The position numbers were made by a program, and so were the translations under genes. Below the pieces are notes generated by a model. The model did no database searches. It was not told where the DNA came from and worked only from the letters and a program-made list of their open reading frames with translations. Positions 27,476 to 36,030 of a DNA stretch of 64,000 nt are shown one piece after another (position 1 is the first letter of the stretch; the number at the start of each line of letters is the position of its first letter). This stretch comes from an uncultured Pseudodesulfovibrio sp. (GTDB lineage Bacteria > Desulfobacterota > Desulfovibrionia > Desulfovibrionales > Desulfovibrionaceae). Where the stretch lies: assembly GCF_963675635.1 (NCBI RefSeq), contig NZ_OY776488.1:3368001-3432000 (forward strand). The letters run 5' to 3'.

Positions 27476-27500
27476 TTTCGCACCGGTTATTTAATGAACA

Positions 27501-27534
27501 AGAGGCCTCATCCGGTAAATCGGGTGCGGCCTCT
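27501..27534. terminator. Bidirectional hairpin between convergent genes
   Basis: AGAGGCC...GGCCTCT outer stem with an inner CATCCG-GTAAAT-CGGGTG stem. T tails are weak, but it sits between the convergent BI-1 and ABC-binding-protein genes. Confidence 0.6.
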
Positions 27535-27548
27535 CTTCGTAGATATCA

Positions 27549-28544
27549 TTATTCGACGTGTCGAATGGTGATGGATGGGACTGACAGGTGGACCGGCTCA
27601 ACAAGATTCCACCGTTTCAACTCGTAATCGCTGAAAACAAAGCGACCTGTTTCCGCAATGACGGGTTCGATCGCGGCAGCTTTTTCTCCGGCCAGAATGC
27701 GTTTGACGAGTTTGGCGGCAGCCCAGCCCTGCGGCTTGGCAGAAAGAACCAGTCCGCCGAGCGCCTTACCCTTGCCGATGGAAAAATCCCAGAATCCGAA
27801 GACTGGAACAGCGCTGTGGGCAGATGTCCATCGGATGATTTCTTCGTCCGGCACATGCTGGCCGGTGTCATTGACGATGGTATGGTACAGCCCGACGATG
27901 ATGGCTTTGTATCCAAGCTCTTTCGCGGACAGGACGGCTTTCTGCCATTCCTTCAGTGTGCCTATGAGCCGGAGATGCGTTTCGGTGCCGGCGAATTTGA
28001 GACGCTGTTGGTTGTTGAATACCAAAGAAAACGATGCGTGAGCAGTGGGGCTGTTGTCATAGAGAACCAGACATTTCTTGAGTCCCCCGGGTAGTATGTC
28101 CTGAATGAAGACAATGGATCGTTTGAACAGGGGCCGTTCGAGCACCCCAGTCGCCTGATTCTCAAAGACACCGTAGTCTCGTGGATTTGCATTGATACCG
28201 AGATAGACAACAGGGATATTCAGAGCCGAAATGCGTCCCCCCAGAAGGCTGAGGGCGTTGTCGTCTGTCAAGACAACGACTGCAGGCTTGATAGTGTCGA
28301 GTTGCAGCATGGCGCGATCTGCGGCGGCCTGAAATTTGTGAGGTGGGATGCGCTTCGTGTCCATGTTGAAGAATGAAAGGGAAGCTGCGTCTTCCAGTCC
28401 TCTTTCCAGGGCCTCGTTATGCGTTGCGACCCAAGGGAAATCAGGATGATAGCTGTTGATGACCAGAACGCGGGGCAGGTAAGCCATGGCTGGGATTGCC
28501 ATGAACAACAGGATGATGATTTGTATAGAAAATACCTTCATCAT
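27549..28544 (-). CDS. ABC-type substrate-binding protein (ABC_sub_bind family)
   Basis: 331 residues with a signal peptide (about 1-21, ending AMA|YLPR). LVINSYHPDFPWVATHNEAL and periplasmic type-I fold patterns (VVLTDDNALSLLG, VVYLGINANPRDY) match the PF04392 ABC_sub_bind/BMP-like group, often found with histidine kinases or diguanylate cyclases as a sensory domain. Here it stands alone with no permease. MM start; either ATG is possible, with GGGAGAG upstream. Confidence 0.75.
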   Translation of the reverse strand: MMKVFSIQIIILLFMAIPAMAYLPRVLVINSYHPDFPWVATHNEALERGLEDAASLSFFNMDTKRIPPHKFQAAADRAMLQLDTIKPAVVVLTDDNALSLLGGRISALNIPVVYLGINANPRDYGVFENQATGVLERPLFKRSIVFIQDILPGGLKKCLVLYDNSPTAHASFSLVFNNQQRLKFAGTETHLRLIGTLKEWQKAVLSAKELGYKAIIVGLYHTIVNDTGQHVPDEEIIRWTSAHSAVPVFGFWDFSIGKGKALGGLVLSAKPQGWAAAKLVKRILAGEKAAAIEPVIAETGRFVFSDYELKRWNLVEPVHLSVPSITIRHVE

Positions 28545-28722
28545 GTGCGGATCTCTCCCGTTGTCAATCGTGCCTGGATGAAGCGGAATTCAAGTATACC
28601 CAAAAGAAAGTCCATGTAACAGCATAATCTTTATTGGTTGTTTGGGGTAGGTGCACTTGCGCCTTGCCACGGGAAACAGAGGAACGTATGATTTACATTG
28701 ATCATCATCCGTATGGAGTATC

Positions 28723-29817
28723 ATGTCTGAATCCGTAACTGAATTACAAAATATCCTTTCCCCTGTGCTCAAGCCGTTTGGCTGGATGTACGGTGGCGTT
28801 ATGCGCGTCCGGGAAACTTTTTTTCGCCGTGGCCTTATGCGAAGCTGGGAGCCGCCGGTACCGACTGTTTCTGTAGGCAATATAGGCTGGGGAGGCACTG
28901 GAAAAACCCCTGTGGCCGACTGGCTTCTCGGCTGGGCGGAAAGGCGTGGGTTGCAAAGTGTTCTGCTGACGAGAGGGTACGGAGCGCGTCCTGTCTCGCT
29001 GCCGTATTATGTCCAGCCCGGTGCCATGGCTGAGGAGGCTGGAGACGAACCTCTCATGTTGGCCCACTCCAATGAGAAGGCACATATTATGGTTGACCCG
29101 AACCGCATTCGGGCCGGGAAAGCCGCCATGATTCGGTTTAATCCTGATTTCATTATTCTGGATGACGGATTCCAACATATGGCGGTCAAGCGTCACTGCA
29201 ATCTCGTTTTGCTCAAGCCGGAAGATCTGATGGAGGGATGGAATCGTGTCATTCCCGCGGGTTCGTGGCGTGAGCCGGAATCCGCTCTTGCGCGTGCCGA
29301 TGCCTTTATGGTCAAGATCGGCCCATTGGGGTTTGAAGCGCTCATGCCGTTTATCGAGCGACATTTGAGTCAGTTCTTCAAACCGGTATTCAGTTTTCAG
29401 ATCATGCCCACGGGTGTGCGACGCTTGCTTGGCGGTGAGGCCGCGAGGGATTTTGACAAGGGACAATATCTGCTTGTGTCCGGTGTCGGTGATCCCGATC
29501 AGGTCAAACACACGGCGACGGGCTATTTTGGCTATCCGCCGTTACAACATGTTGTTTTTAAAGATCATCATCCGTATTCGAAAAAAGATGCGCTGGAAAT
29601 TTCCACCCGGGCGCGTCAGGCTGGATGTCAGGCGGTTTTGTGTACGCCCAAGGATGCGGTGAAGCTCGGACCGCTGTGTTCCGAAGAGTTCTGGACGCTT
29701 GATCTTCAGCTGGAGTTCGGTCCGTCCACCCTTGGAGAGACAGGGAACTTTGAGTCATGGTGGAATCGACGTTTCGAAATTATTTCCGCGCGGAAAAAAG
29801 ATTCGGTCCGCGCATAG
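28723..29817 (+). CDS. lpxK: Tetraacyldisaccharide 4'-kinase
   Basis: 364 residues. Walker A GWGGTGKT (55-62), RIRAGKAA, ILDDGFQHMAVKR (Walker B region) and CTPKDAVKL are LpxK hallmarks. Phosphorylates the lipid A disaccharide at 4' at the inner membrane, showing that the organism makes lipid A. Followed after 9 nt by rnr, so probably co-transcribed. Confidence 0.95.
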   Translation: MSESVTELQNILSPVLKPFGWMYGGVMRVRETFFRRGLMRSWEPPVPTVSVGNIGWGGTGKTPVADWLLGWAERRGLQSVLLTRGYGARPVSLPYYVQPGAMAEEAGDEPLMLAHSNEKAHIMVDPNRIRAGKAAMIRFNPDFIILDDGFQHMAVKRHCNLVLLKPEDLMEGWNRVIPAGSWREPESALARADAFMVKIGPLGFEALMPFIERHLSQFFKPVFSFQIMPTGVRRLLGGEAARDFDKGQYLLVSGVGDPDQVKHTATGYFGYPPLQHVVFKDHHPYSKKDALEISTRARQAGCQAVLCTPKDAVKLGPLCSEEFWTLDLQLEFGPSTLGETGNFESWWNRRFEIISARKKDSVRA

Positions 29818-29826
29818 GAGGCTGTC

Positions 29827-32025
29827 ATGCCAAATAAAAAACGCAATCAGCCTCGTCCAAGCACTCCCCCCTTGTATGAGGGGGTAATTCTCAAGCTGTT
29901 TAAAGAAGTGCAGCGACCGTTGTCGCGGGCCGAGGTTATCCGTCAGCTCAGTCTCAAAAAAAGGGATAAGCATATCGTCAAAGATATGCTCAAGGATCTT
30001 GTCCGCAAGGGCAAGCTCATCCGCATTCGCCGTGGATATGGATTGGCCGAGGCCATGCACTGCATCACGGGACGGTTGGAAATCCAGCGGCAGGGATTCG
30101 GGTTTGTGATACCGGAAGATTCTCGGCGCAAGGATGTCTTTGTCAATCAGCGGGATATTGGCGAGGCGTGGCATGGCGATCGTGTGGTCGTTTCCGTGTT
30201 GGGCGAGCCAAAGGCTGGACGTAATGCAGAAGGCCGGATCATCCGTATTCTGGAGCGAGGGCGCAAAACCCTGCCTGTGAAGATCATCAAAAAAATGGGT
30301 AAGGAATGGCTGTGTCGGCCAAGTGACCCCAAACTGGCTTTCGGTATCATTGCGACCCTCAAGGATGCGTCCATTGAATTGAAGCCCGGTGATATTGCCA
30401 TCTGCGTCCCGGGTGAAAAGATGGACCCAGCCATGTGGCAGGGCGAGATTACCGAACTCCTCGGGTCGGAGCTTGATATCAAAGTGCAGGAAGCACTGGT
30501 CAAGTCCAATCATAATATTCGCATCCGTTTCCCGTCCGGTTCGGTGAATCAGGCCGAGGGCCTGCCTTCCGAGCCATCTGAAAAGGACTACGCAGACCGT
30601 CGTGATCTGACGGCTAAGCAGTTTGTGACTATTGACGGGGCGACAGCTCGTGACTTTGATGACGCCATTCTGGTTGAACGGTTGAAAAAAGGGTACCGCC
30701 TTTGGGTGGCTATTGCCGATGTTGCGCACTATGTTGGCGAAGGGTCTCCACTCGACAAGGAAGCCCTTGAGCGAGGCAATTCCTACTATTTCCCCCAGTC
30801 TGTCGTGCCCATGTTTCCTGAGCGGCTGTCCAATGGGCTTTGTTCACTGAACCCTGACGTGAAACGGCTGACCATGGTTGTATGCATGGATACGGACGAG
30901 TCCGGCAGGACGCAGTCCGCTTCATTCTCACAGGCGGTTATCCAAAGTCATGCACGGTTGACCTATACGCAAGTGAAACGCGCGATACTGGATCGTGACG
31001 AAGAGGTCCGGCGTCAGATCGCGCCTGTTGTGCCGATGCTCGAAGTGGCCGAGGAACTGGCTCGAAAGATAAACATACTGCGCAGTCGGCGCGGCTCCCT
31101 TGATTTCGATTTGCCGGAACCGGAGGTGTTTTTTGACGTTGCCGGTGAGGTTTCGGAGATTCGACCAAAACAGCGTACCTTTGCCAACCAGCTCATTGAA
31201 GAGTTCATGGTCGCGGCAAACGAGGCTGTTGCGCATTATCTGATTGAGCAGGATATGCCGTGCCTTTTCCGAATCCATCCCCAGGCGGACGAAGACAAGT
31301 TGAAAAACTTGTTCCGCATGCTTTCCCGCACCGACAAAAGTGTTGTCATGCCTAAGGAGATAACGCCCAAGAAACTTCAGATGCTTGTGGCGTCCATGCG
31401 TGGTACCGACAAGGAGTTCATCGTCAATCGTATGCTGCTCCGGTCAATGAAGCAGGCCAAGTATTCCCCGGAAAATGAAGGGCATTTCGGTCTGGCAAGT
31501 GATGAATATGCGCATTTTACATCGCCTATTCGTCGGTATGCCGATCTCGTCGTGCATCGCCTGCTCAAGACGGCCATCGGTCGTGGAAGTGAGGACGGCG
31601 CCACAACACCCATCCCCGGACAAAAGAAGTTGCAGAATATCGCCGGGTATATCTCGGGCCGTGAACGTGTTGCCATGAATGCTGAACGCGAGATTCTCAA
31701 GCGGGTGACTGTTCTCTATATGCGCGACAAGGTAGGCCAGTCATTTCATGGTGTTGTTTCGCATATCACAGACTTCGGTTTTTATGTGGAACTGAAAGAC
31801 ATCATGGCGGAAGGGTTGATCCGGCTCTCATCCATGGATGACGATTACTACACCTACTGGCCCCAACGGGAAATGCTGGTTGGAGAGCGCACCGGACGCG
31901 CTTTCACCCTTGGTCAGTCTGTGGATGTCGTGCTCGACGAAGTCAGTTTGGAGCGTTTGGAACTCAATTTCAGTCTTCTGTCCGTGGTGGCTGCGGCAAT
32001 GGATTACAAGGATTTGATTGAATAG
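29827..32025 (+). CDS. rnr: Ribonuclease R
   Basis: 732 residues: N-terminal winged helix (about 10-75), cold-shock-type OB domains (about 80-235), RNB catalytic domain with TIDGATARDFDDAI (metal-binding aspartates, about 270-283), and a C-terminal S1 domain (about 635-720, FHGVVSHITDFGFYVEL). 3'-5' exoribonuclease that degrades structured RNA. GGAGG ribosome site 5 nt upstream. Confidence 0.96.
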   Translation: MPNKKRNQPRPSTPPLYEGVILKLFKEVQRPLSRAEVIRQLSLKKRDKHIVKDMLKDLVRKGKLIRIRRGYGLAEAMHCITGRLEIQRQGFGFVIPEDSRRKDVFVNQRDIGEAWHGDRVVVSVLGEPKAGRNAEGRIIRILERGRKTLPVKIIKKMGKEWLCRPSDPKLAFGIIATLKDASIELKPGDIAICVPGEKMDPAMWQGEITELLGSELDIKVQEALVKSNHNIRIRFPSGSVNQAEGLPSEPSEKDYADRRDLTAKQFVTIDGATARDFDDAILVERLKKGYRLWVAIADVAHYVGEGSPLDKEALERGNSYYFPQSVVPMFPERLSNGLCSLNPDVKRLTMVVCMDTDESGRTQSASFSQAVIQSHARLTYTQVKRAILDRDEEVRRQIAPVVPMLEVAEELARKINILRSRRGSLDFDLPEPEVFFDVAGEVSEIRPKQRTFANQLIEEFMVAANEAVAHYLIEQDMPCLFRIHPQADEDKLKNLFRMLSRTDKSVVMPKEITPKKLQMLVASMRGTDKEFIVNRMLLRSMKQAKYSPENEGHFGLASDEYAHFTSPIRRYADLVVHRLLKTAIGRGSEDGATTPIPGQKKLQNIAGYISGRERVAMNAEREILKRVTVLYMRDKVGQSFHGVVSHITDFGFYVELKDIMAEGLIRLSSMDDDYYTYWPQREMLVGERTGRAFTLGQSVDVVLDEVSLERLELNFSLLSVVAAAMDYKDLIE

Positions 32026-32089
32026 GGCACAACTCGAAACAGGTCACATGGCTACCCTTGCCTTGTGATATTGATGGTGCCCAGCAGAG

Positions 32090-32155
32090 AGTGTTGTGTT
32101 TATGGTTGACGAATAAGTTTATTTTGAGTAAACACTATACCCATAGAGCAACACT
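32090..32155 (+). promoter_or_regulatory. Palindrome-rich promoter region of S24 repressor gene
   Basis: AGTGTTG (32090-32096) pairs with CAACACT (32149-32155), and GTGTTTA (32096-32102) with TAAACAC (32129-32135). A promoter candidate TTGACG (32106-32111)-17 bp-TAAACA (32129-32134) lies inside these repeats. The layout suggests autoregulation by the downstream repressor. Confidence 0.5.
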
Positions 32156-32177
32156 ATATATTAACTAAGGCGCAACA

Positions 32178-32840
32178 ATGAGTAACGGATTCGAAGCATT
32201 TTTTAAGAGGCTGTGTGCCGAAACTGAAATAAAAAATCAGTCACAGCTTGCCCGCGAACTGGACGTTGGTCGGGCGGCGGTTTCCCTTGCCAAAAAAAAG
32301 GAATCCATCCCTGCGCGGTGGATTCTCGACCTGTCAGCGCGGTTCGGTTTGAATCCGCTTTGGCTGGAAAAGGGAAAGGGGTTTCCCCGTCCGGAGGCGG
32401 CTGTAGCCGCTGTCGAAGAGGACGGTACGTTTTATGAGGAAGTCCCCAAGGTGCGCGCCCGGCTCTGTGCCGGAGGCGGTTCTTTTGAAACCGAAGGTAT
32501 GGTGGAAGGGTATTATTCCTTTCGCGCTGACTGGTTGAAAAGTAGAGGTAATCCAGCCAATATGGTGCTCATGGAAGTTATTGGAAACTCCATGGAGCCG
32601 GAGATCAAGGAGGGGGATATGGTCCTTATAGACCAAGCTCGATCCGATGTGCTTTCCGGTGGTATATATGCCGTGGGTGTCGAGGATACTGTCATGGTCA
32701 AGCGGGTGGAACGCCTGCCTGGCACTCTGGTTCTGAGGAGTGACAATACAGACTATTCCCCCATTCATCTGTCAGGTGACGAGCTGGACAACGTCCGTGT
32801 CATTGGTCAGGTCTTGTGGGCCTCCAGAGAGTATCGTTAA
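32178..32840 (+). CDS. XRE/S24-type repressor (CI/LexA-like)
   Basis: 220 residues. N-terminal helix-turn-helix (about 5-65; KNQSQLARELDVGRAAVSLAKK) and a C-terminal S24 peptidase domain. The catalytic dyad is S138 (GNSMEPEIKEGDMV) and K175 (VMVKRVER). A candidate Ala-Gly self-cleavage site is at 98-99 (LCAGGG). Phage-repressor-like, but no prophage surrounds it, so it may govern a chromosomal stress or SOS-linked regulon. Palindromes upstream support autoregulation. Confidence 0.87.
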   Translation: MSNGFEAFFKRLCAETEIKNQSQLARELDVGRAAVSLAKKKESIPARWILDLSARFGLNPLWLEKGKGFPRPEAAVAAVEEDGTFYEEVPKVRARLCAGGGSFETEGMVEGYYSFRADWLKSRGNPANMVLMEVIGNSMEPEIKEGDMVLIDQARSDVLSGGIYAVGVEDTVMVKRVERLPGTLVLRSDNTDYSPIHLSGDELDNVRVIGQVLWASREYR

Positions 32841-32862
32841 AACCACAGCGCTTATTGAAATC

Positions 32863-32899
32863 AAATCCCCGCAACGAGTGATCGTTGCGGGGATTTTTT
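32863..32899 (+). terminator. Rho-independent terminator of S24 repressor gene
   Basis: AATCCCCGCAACGA-GTGA-TCGTTGCGGGGATT, followed by a T run. Confidence 0.93.
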
Positions 32900-33073
32900 A
32901 TTATTCACTTGATATTATTGGTTAAGTGAATGCCTCGAAAGGATTGTGTTGTAAAAGAATACAAAATGTAAATAAATAGTTGACAAATGAAGGCGGTGTT
33001 GTTTATTAAAGAGTCACGTTGAGTCGAAAAGAACAACAAATGCGTTACGGCGCACTGTTTCAAGGAGAGAGTC

Positions 33074-33238
33074 ATGCAGGAACGTTTTTGCAAATGCGGT
33101 CACAGGCTGATGGTTCAATACACTCTTGATGGTTTCATTCCCTGGGAAGCTGTTATCGTAGAAGATGACGCAATCGTGTCCCCAGTCAAGGTCTGCCCTT
33201 GTTGCGGGAGTTATCTCTCCATTCACTTCCTTCGATAA
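33074..33238 (+). CDS. Small zinc-ribbon protein (54 aa)
   Basis: 54 residues starting MQERFCKCGHRLMVQYTL. Cys pairs CKCG (6-8) and CPCCG (about 42-45) flank a short beta-hairpin region, the layout of a minimal zinc ribbon. AAGGAGAGAG lies just upstream, and two hairpins, one with a T-rich tail, follow. No partner gene or named family recognised; nucleic-acid binding or metal sensing is possible. Confidence 0.75.
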   Translation: MQERFCKCGHRLMVQYTLDGFIPWEAVIVEDDAIVSPVKVCPCCGSYLSIHFLR

Positions 33239-33256
33239 TTTTCTGAATTTTTATGA

Positions 33257-33347
33257 CAGGCACCCGAACCCTGCGGGCCTGTCTGTCCATCCCTGTTGAA
33301 TGAGGGCCATACGCAACTCCCCGGAGCGTGTGGCTCTCGTTTCCTTT
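33257..33347 (+). terminator. Double hairpin terminator after zinc-ribbon gene
   Basis: First hairpin GACAGGC...GCCTGTC (about 33257-33285). Second GAGGGCCATACGC (33302-33314) / GCGTGTGGCTCTC (33326-33338), with G-U pairs and a T-rich tail. Confidence 0.8.
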
Positions 33348-33381
33348 TGTATGGTTTTTTTAGGGAAAGGCAGGTGGCGTG

Positions 33382-34362
33382 TTATTGTTGGAGGGTGTCT
33401 GGGTCAGGGAGATTCATGACCTCTGTCCGGTTGCGACCAGAGTCTTTGGCCTGATACAGCGCACTGTCAGCCGCTTGAAGCAGATGTTCCGGAGAGGTGT
33501 CGCAAGTCGGAATACCCGATGCTACGCCGATGGAAACAGTGACGCAGGCGGCGACTGTCGAATCCGGGTGTCCGAGTCCGATTTTGGCGAGATTCTCGTG
33601 GATGTTGTCGGCCACAGCCTTGGCGCCGTTGTAGTCGGTATTGGGAAGGATTATTGCAAATTCTTCGCCTCCATACCGAGCGACAAGGTCGCCGGGACGA
33701 CGAACTGACTTCTTGAGAGCCTCAGCGACAGAGTAAAGGCACCCATCGCCGTTCACATGACCGAGCGCATCATTATATTGTTTGAAATGATCTATGTCGA
33801 TCATCAACAAGCCAAGCGACTGGTCATTCCGTCCATTTCGTACCCATTCGCAGACGAGGGTGTCATCGAAGCATCGCCTGTTGGCCAATCCTGTCAGCCC
33901 ATCTTGATTGGACATGCGTTCCAGCTTGCGCGCCAGTCGTTCGAGCTCTCGCTCGCGCATCATCCGTTTTATCATTTCCCGACGCAGTTGCAGTGCAGAG
34001 CGAACGCGTGCGCGAAGTTCCGTCTTGCCAAGCGGTTTGACGATGTAGTCGGAGGCTCCGGCTGCAAATGCGCGGTCAAGATTAGTGGAGCTATCGTCTT
34101 GGGTTATGGCGATAATGGGGATGTCTTGGAATTCGGTATGCGATTTTATGGACAGGATAGCGGCTATGCCGTCGGTCTCTGCAATATCAAGGTCCAAAAG
34201 GACAAGATCAATAGGAGCTTCGGCCTTGGCTGCAAGAGACAGTGCATGCAGAGTCTCGTCCAAAGTCGTCGCTGCGGAGAGATTTAAATATCCTGCGCCG
34301 TTGAGGATTATTGCAAGCTGACTCACCGTGGACGGTGAATCGTTGAAAATGAGAATTTTCAT
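33382..34362 (-). CDS. Response regulator with GGDEF (diguanylate cyclase) domain
   Basis: 326 residues. Receiver domain 1-125 with phosphoacceptor D57 (LVLLDLDI) and conserved KP near 109. The usual acidic pair at the N-terminus is reduced to one Asp (IFNDS). A helical linker leads to the GGDEF domain (about 155-315), active-site RYGGEEF at about 228-234, so it should make c-di-GMP. No RxxD inhibitory site obvious. Stand-alone gene; the partner kinase is not adjacent. Confidence 0.92.
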   Translation of the reverse strand: MKILIFNDSPSTVSQLAIILNGAGYLNLSAATTLDETLHALSLAAKAEAPIDLVLLDLDIAETDGIAAILSIKSHTEFQDIPIIAITQDDSSTNLDRAFAAGASDYIVKPLGKTELRARVRSALQLRREMIKRMMRERELERLARKLERMSNQDGLTGLANRRCFDDTLVCEWVRNGRNDQSLGLLMIDIDHFKQYNDALGHVNGDGCLYSVAEALKKSVRRPGDLVARYGGEEFAIILPNTDYNGAKAVADNIHENLAKIGLGHPDSTVAACVTVSIGVASGIPTCDTSPEHLLQAADSALYQAKDSGRNRTEVMNLPDPDTLQQ

Positions 34363-34543
34363 AGCTGATTTGCTCTAGCAAAAATCTAGACTTTTGGCGA
34401 GTCAGTTTCTGTGGAAATTATGATTTGAGGTGGTACTGTATGGAGCAAATGCGCGTCTGAAAATATTTTTTTTGGCGGTTGTCACACGAGAGTGTCTATG
34501 GATATGATAGTTTTAGTTATTATTTTGCAAAAAAGACAGGTGC

Positions 34544-34572
34544 AGTGTATCTTTATCAATACATGATACACT
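34544..34572 (+). promoter_or_regulatory. Inverted repeat upstream of DUF4139 gene, candidate operator
   Basis: AGTGTATC (34544-34551) and GATACACT (34565-34572), perfect 8-bp arms with a 13-bp spacer, 38 bp upstream of the start of the sugar operon. Position fits an operator or RNA hairpin; regulator unknown. Confidence 0.45.
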
Positions 34573-34609
34573 GATGCCATAGTATTGACCACTTACTTTT
34601 GGAGGCTCG

Positions 34610-36019
34610 ATGACTCGGCTGAAAACTGGTGTTCTCCTTGTACTCTTCACTTTAGTTTTCTCTCATGTCCCGAATATTGTTCAGGCTGATGGCAGCGGTG
34701 CCTTTGTTGCCGTGTATAATTCCGGTCGGGCACTTGTCCGCGAAACGCGGGTTGTCACACTCCCCCAAGGACCGGCGGCAGTCGTGTTTACGGATATTCC
34801 TGCCTCTCTGGAACCTGCCTCAGTGCGGGCAGTGGCTGATGGAATGACAGTGAAAGATGTCGAGTACAGCTATCATCCGATTACGGCAGGGAACCTTCTC
34901 GACGCATATGTTGGCAAGGAACTGTCTGTAATTTTACCCGATCCGTCAGATGCTAATGCGCGTATACTCAGACAGGCAACACTGCTTTCCAACGAAGGAC
35001 AGCCAGTTTTTTCTGTAGGAAATGAAATATATGTAGGCCGGTACGAGGCACTTTTGTTGCCTAAAATACCTAAGGATTTTGATGCAGAACCGACACTGAC
35101 GCTGACCACCCAAAGTGCTGTCGAAGGGAAAAAGAACGTTTCCCTGAGTTATCTGATGGGTGGTGTGAACTGGCATGCGGATTACACCATGACCTTGAGT
35201 AAATCAGGTACAACAGCGGATCTTGATGCATGGGCAACGATAGTCAACACGTCGGGCCGCGCCTTCAAAAGTGCCGATGTTCGACTGGTTGCCGGTGATG
35301 TCCAGCGTGCTCCAGCACCCAGGCTGGTCCGTAACAAGGCCGTGATGGCTATGGAATCTGCGCCCATGGACAGTGCAGGAGGCTACGCGACTGAAGAAAC
35401 TTTTTCACAGTATCATGTGTACTCGGTCGGTCGATATATATCCCTGCCTGCTGATGGCTCCAAGCAGGTAGGTTTGTTCTCCGCGACGGATTTTCCCGTG
35501 AAACAAAAGCTTACGAGTCGTTTTAATAGTGGTCCGGGTCAGCGAAATGGCAAGATTTCCCAGCCTGTCGAACTGGCATTGTCATTTGAAAACACGGAAA
35601 TGAGCAAACTCGGACGGTCCATGCCTGAAGGTCTGGTACGTGTGTTTATGCCTACGGCTGATGGAATGCAGCTTTTGGCTGGAGAGACCCGCATCAGCCA
35701 CACAGCCATTGGCAATGAAGTCCGCCTGGTCCTTGGTCGCTCTTTTGACGTGACAGTGGAACGAACGCAGACGCATTTCAAAAAAGTGGGGAAAAACTCC
35801 TTTGAGATTGGGTGGAAGATTACGGCAAGGAACGGCATGTCTGCGCCGCAGGATTTGACCCTGCGCGAGTCCTTTCCGGCATCCTGGAAGGTCCTGTCTG
35901 CCGATGCTGAGTACACCGAGGCAGACGCGGGAACTATTGAGTTCTCACTTGCCTCGTTGCTGCCGACCAAGGGTACGGAAGGTAAAATAATCAATTATAT
36001 GGTTCAGATTGAGTATTAG
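34610..36019 (+). CDS. DUF4139-domain exported protein
   Basis: 469 residues with a signal peptide (about 1-26, ending VQA|DGSG). VAVYNSGRALVRETRVV and SLSYLMGGVNWHADYTM match the DUF4139 beta-rich family; YHVYSVGRYISLPADGSKQVGLF is a typical central segment. Usually called mucoidy-inhibitor-like or hypothetical; role unknown. It is the first gene of a three-gene run (gaps 11 and 26 nt) with sugar enzymes. GGAGG site. Confidence 0.75.
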   Translation: MTRLKTGVLLVLFTLVFSHVPNIVQADGSGAFVAVYNSGRALVRETRVVTLPQGPAAVVFTDIPASLEPASVRAVADGMTVKDVEYSYHPITAGNLLDAYVGKELSVILPDPSDANARILRQATLLSNEGQPVFSVGNEIYVGRYEALLLPKIPKDFDAEPTLTLTTQSAVEGKKNVSLSYLMGGVNWHADYTMTLSKSGTTADLDAWATIVNTSGRAFKSADVRLVAGDVQRAPAPRLVRNKAVMAMESAPMDSAGGYATEETFSQYHVYSVGRYISLPADGSKQVGLFSATDFPVKQKLTSRFNSGPGQRNGKISQPVELALSFENTEMSKLGRSMPEGLVRVFMPTADGMQLLAGETRISHTAIGNEVRLVLGRSFDVTVERTQTHFKKVGKNSFEIGWKITARNGMSAPQDLTLRESFPASWKVLSADAEYTEADAGTIEFSLASLLPTKGTEGKIINYMVQIEY

Positions 36020-36030
36020 GGAGATGGTTC

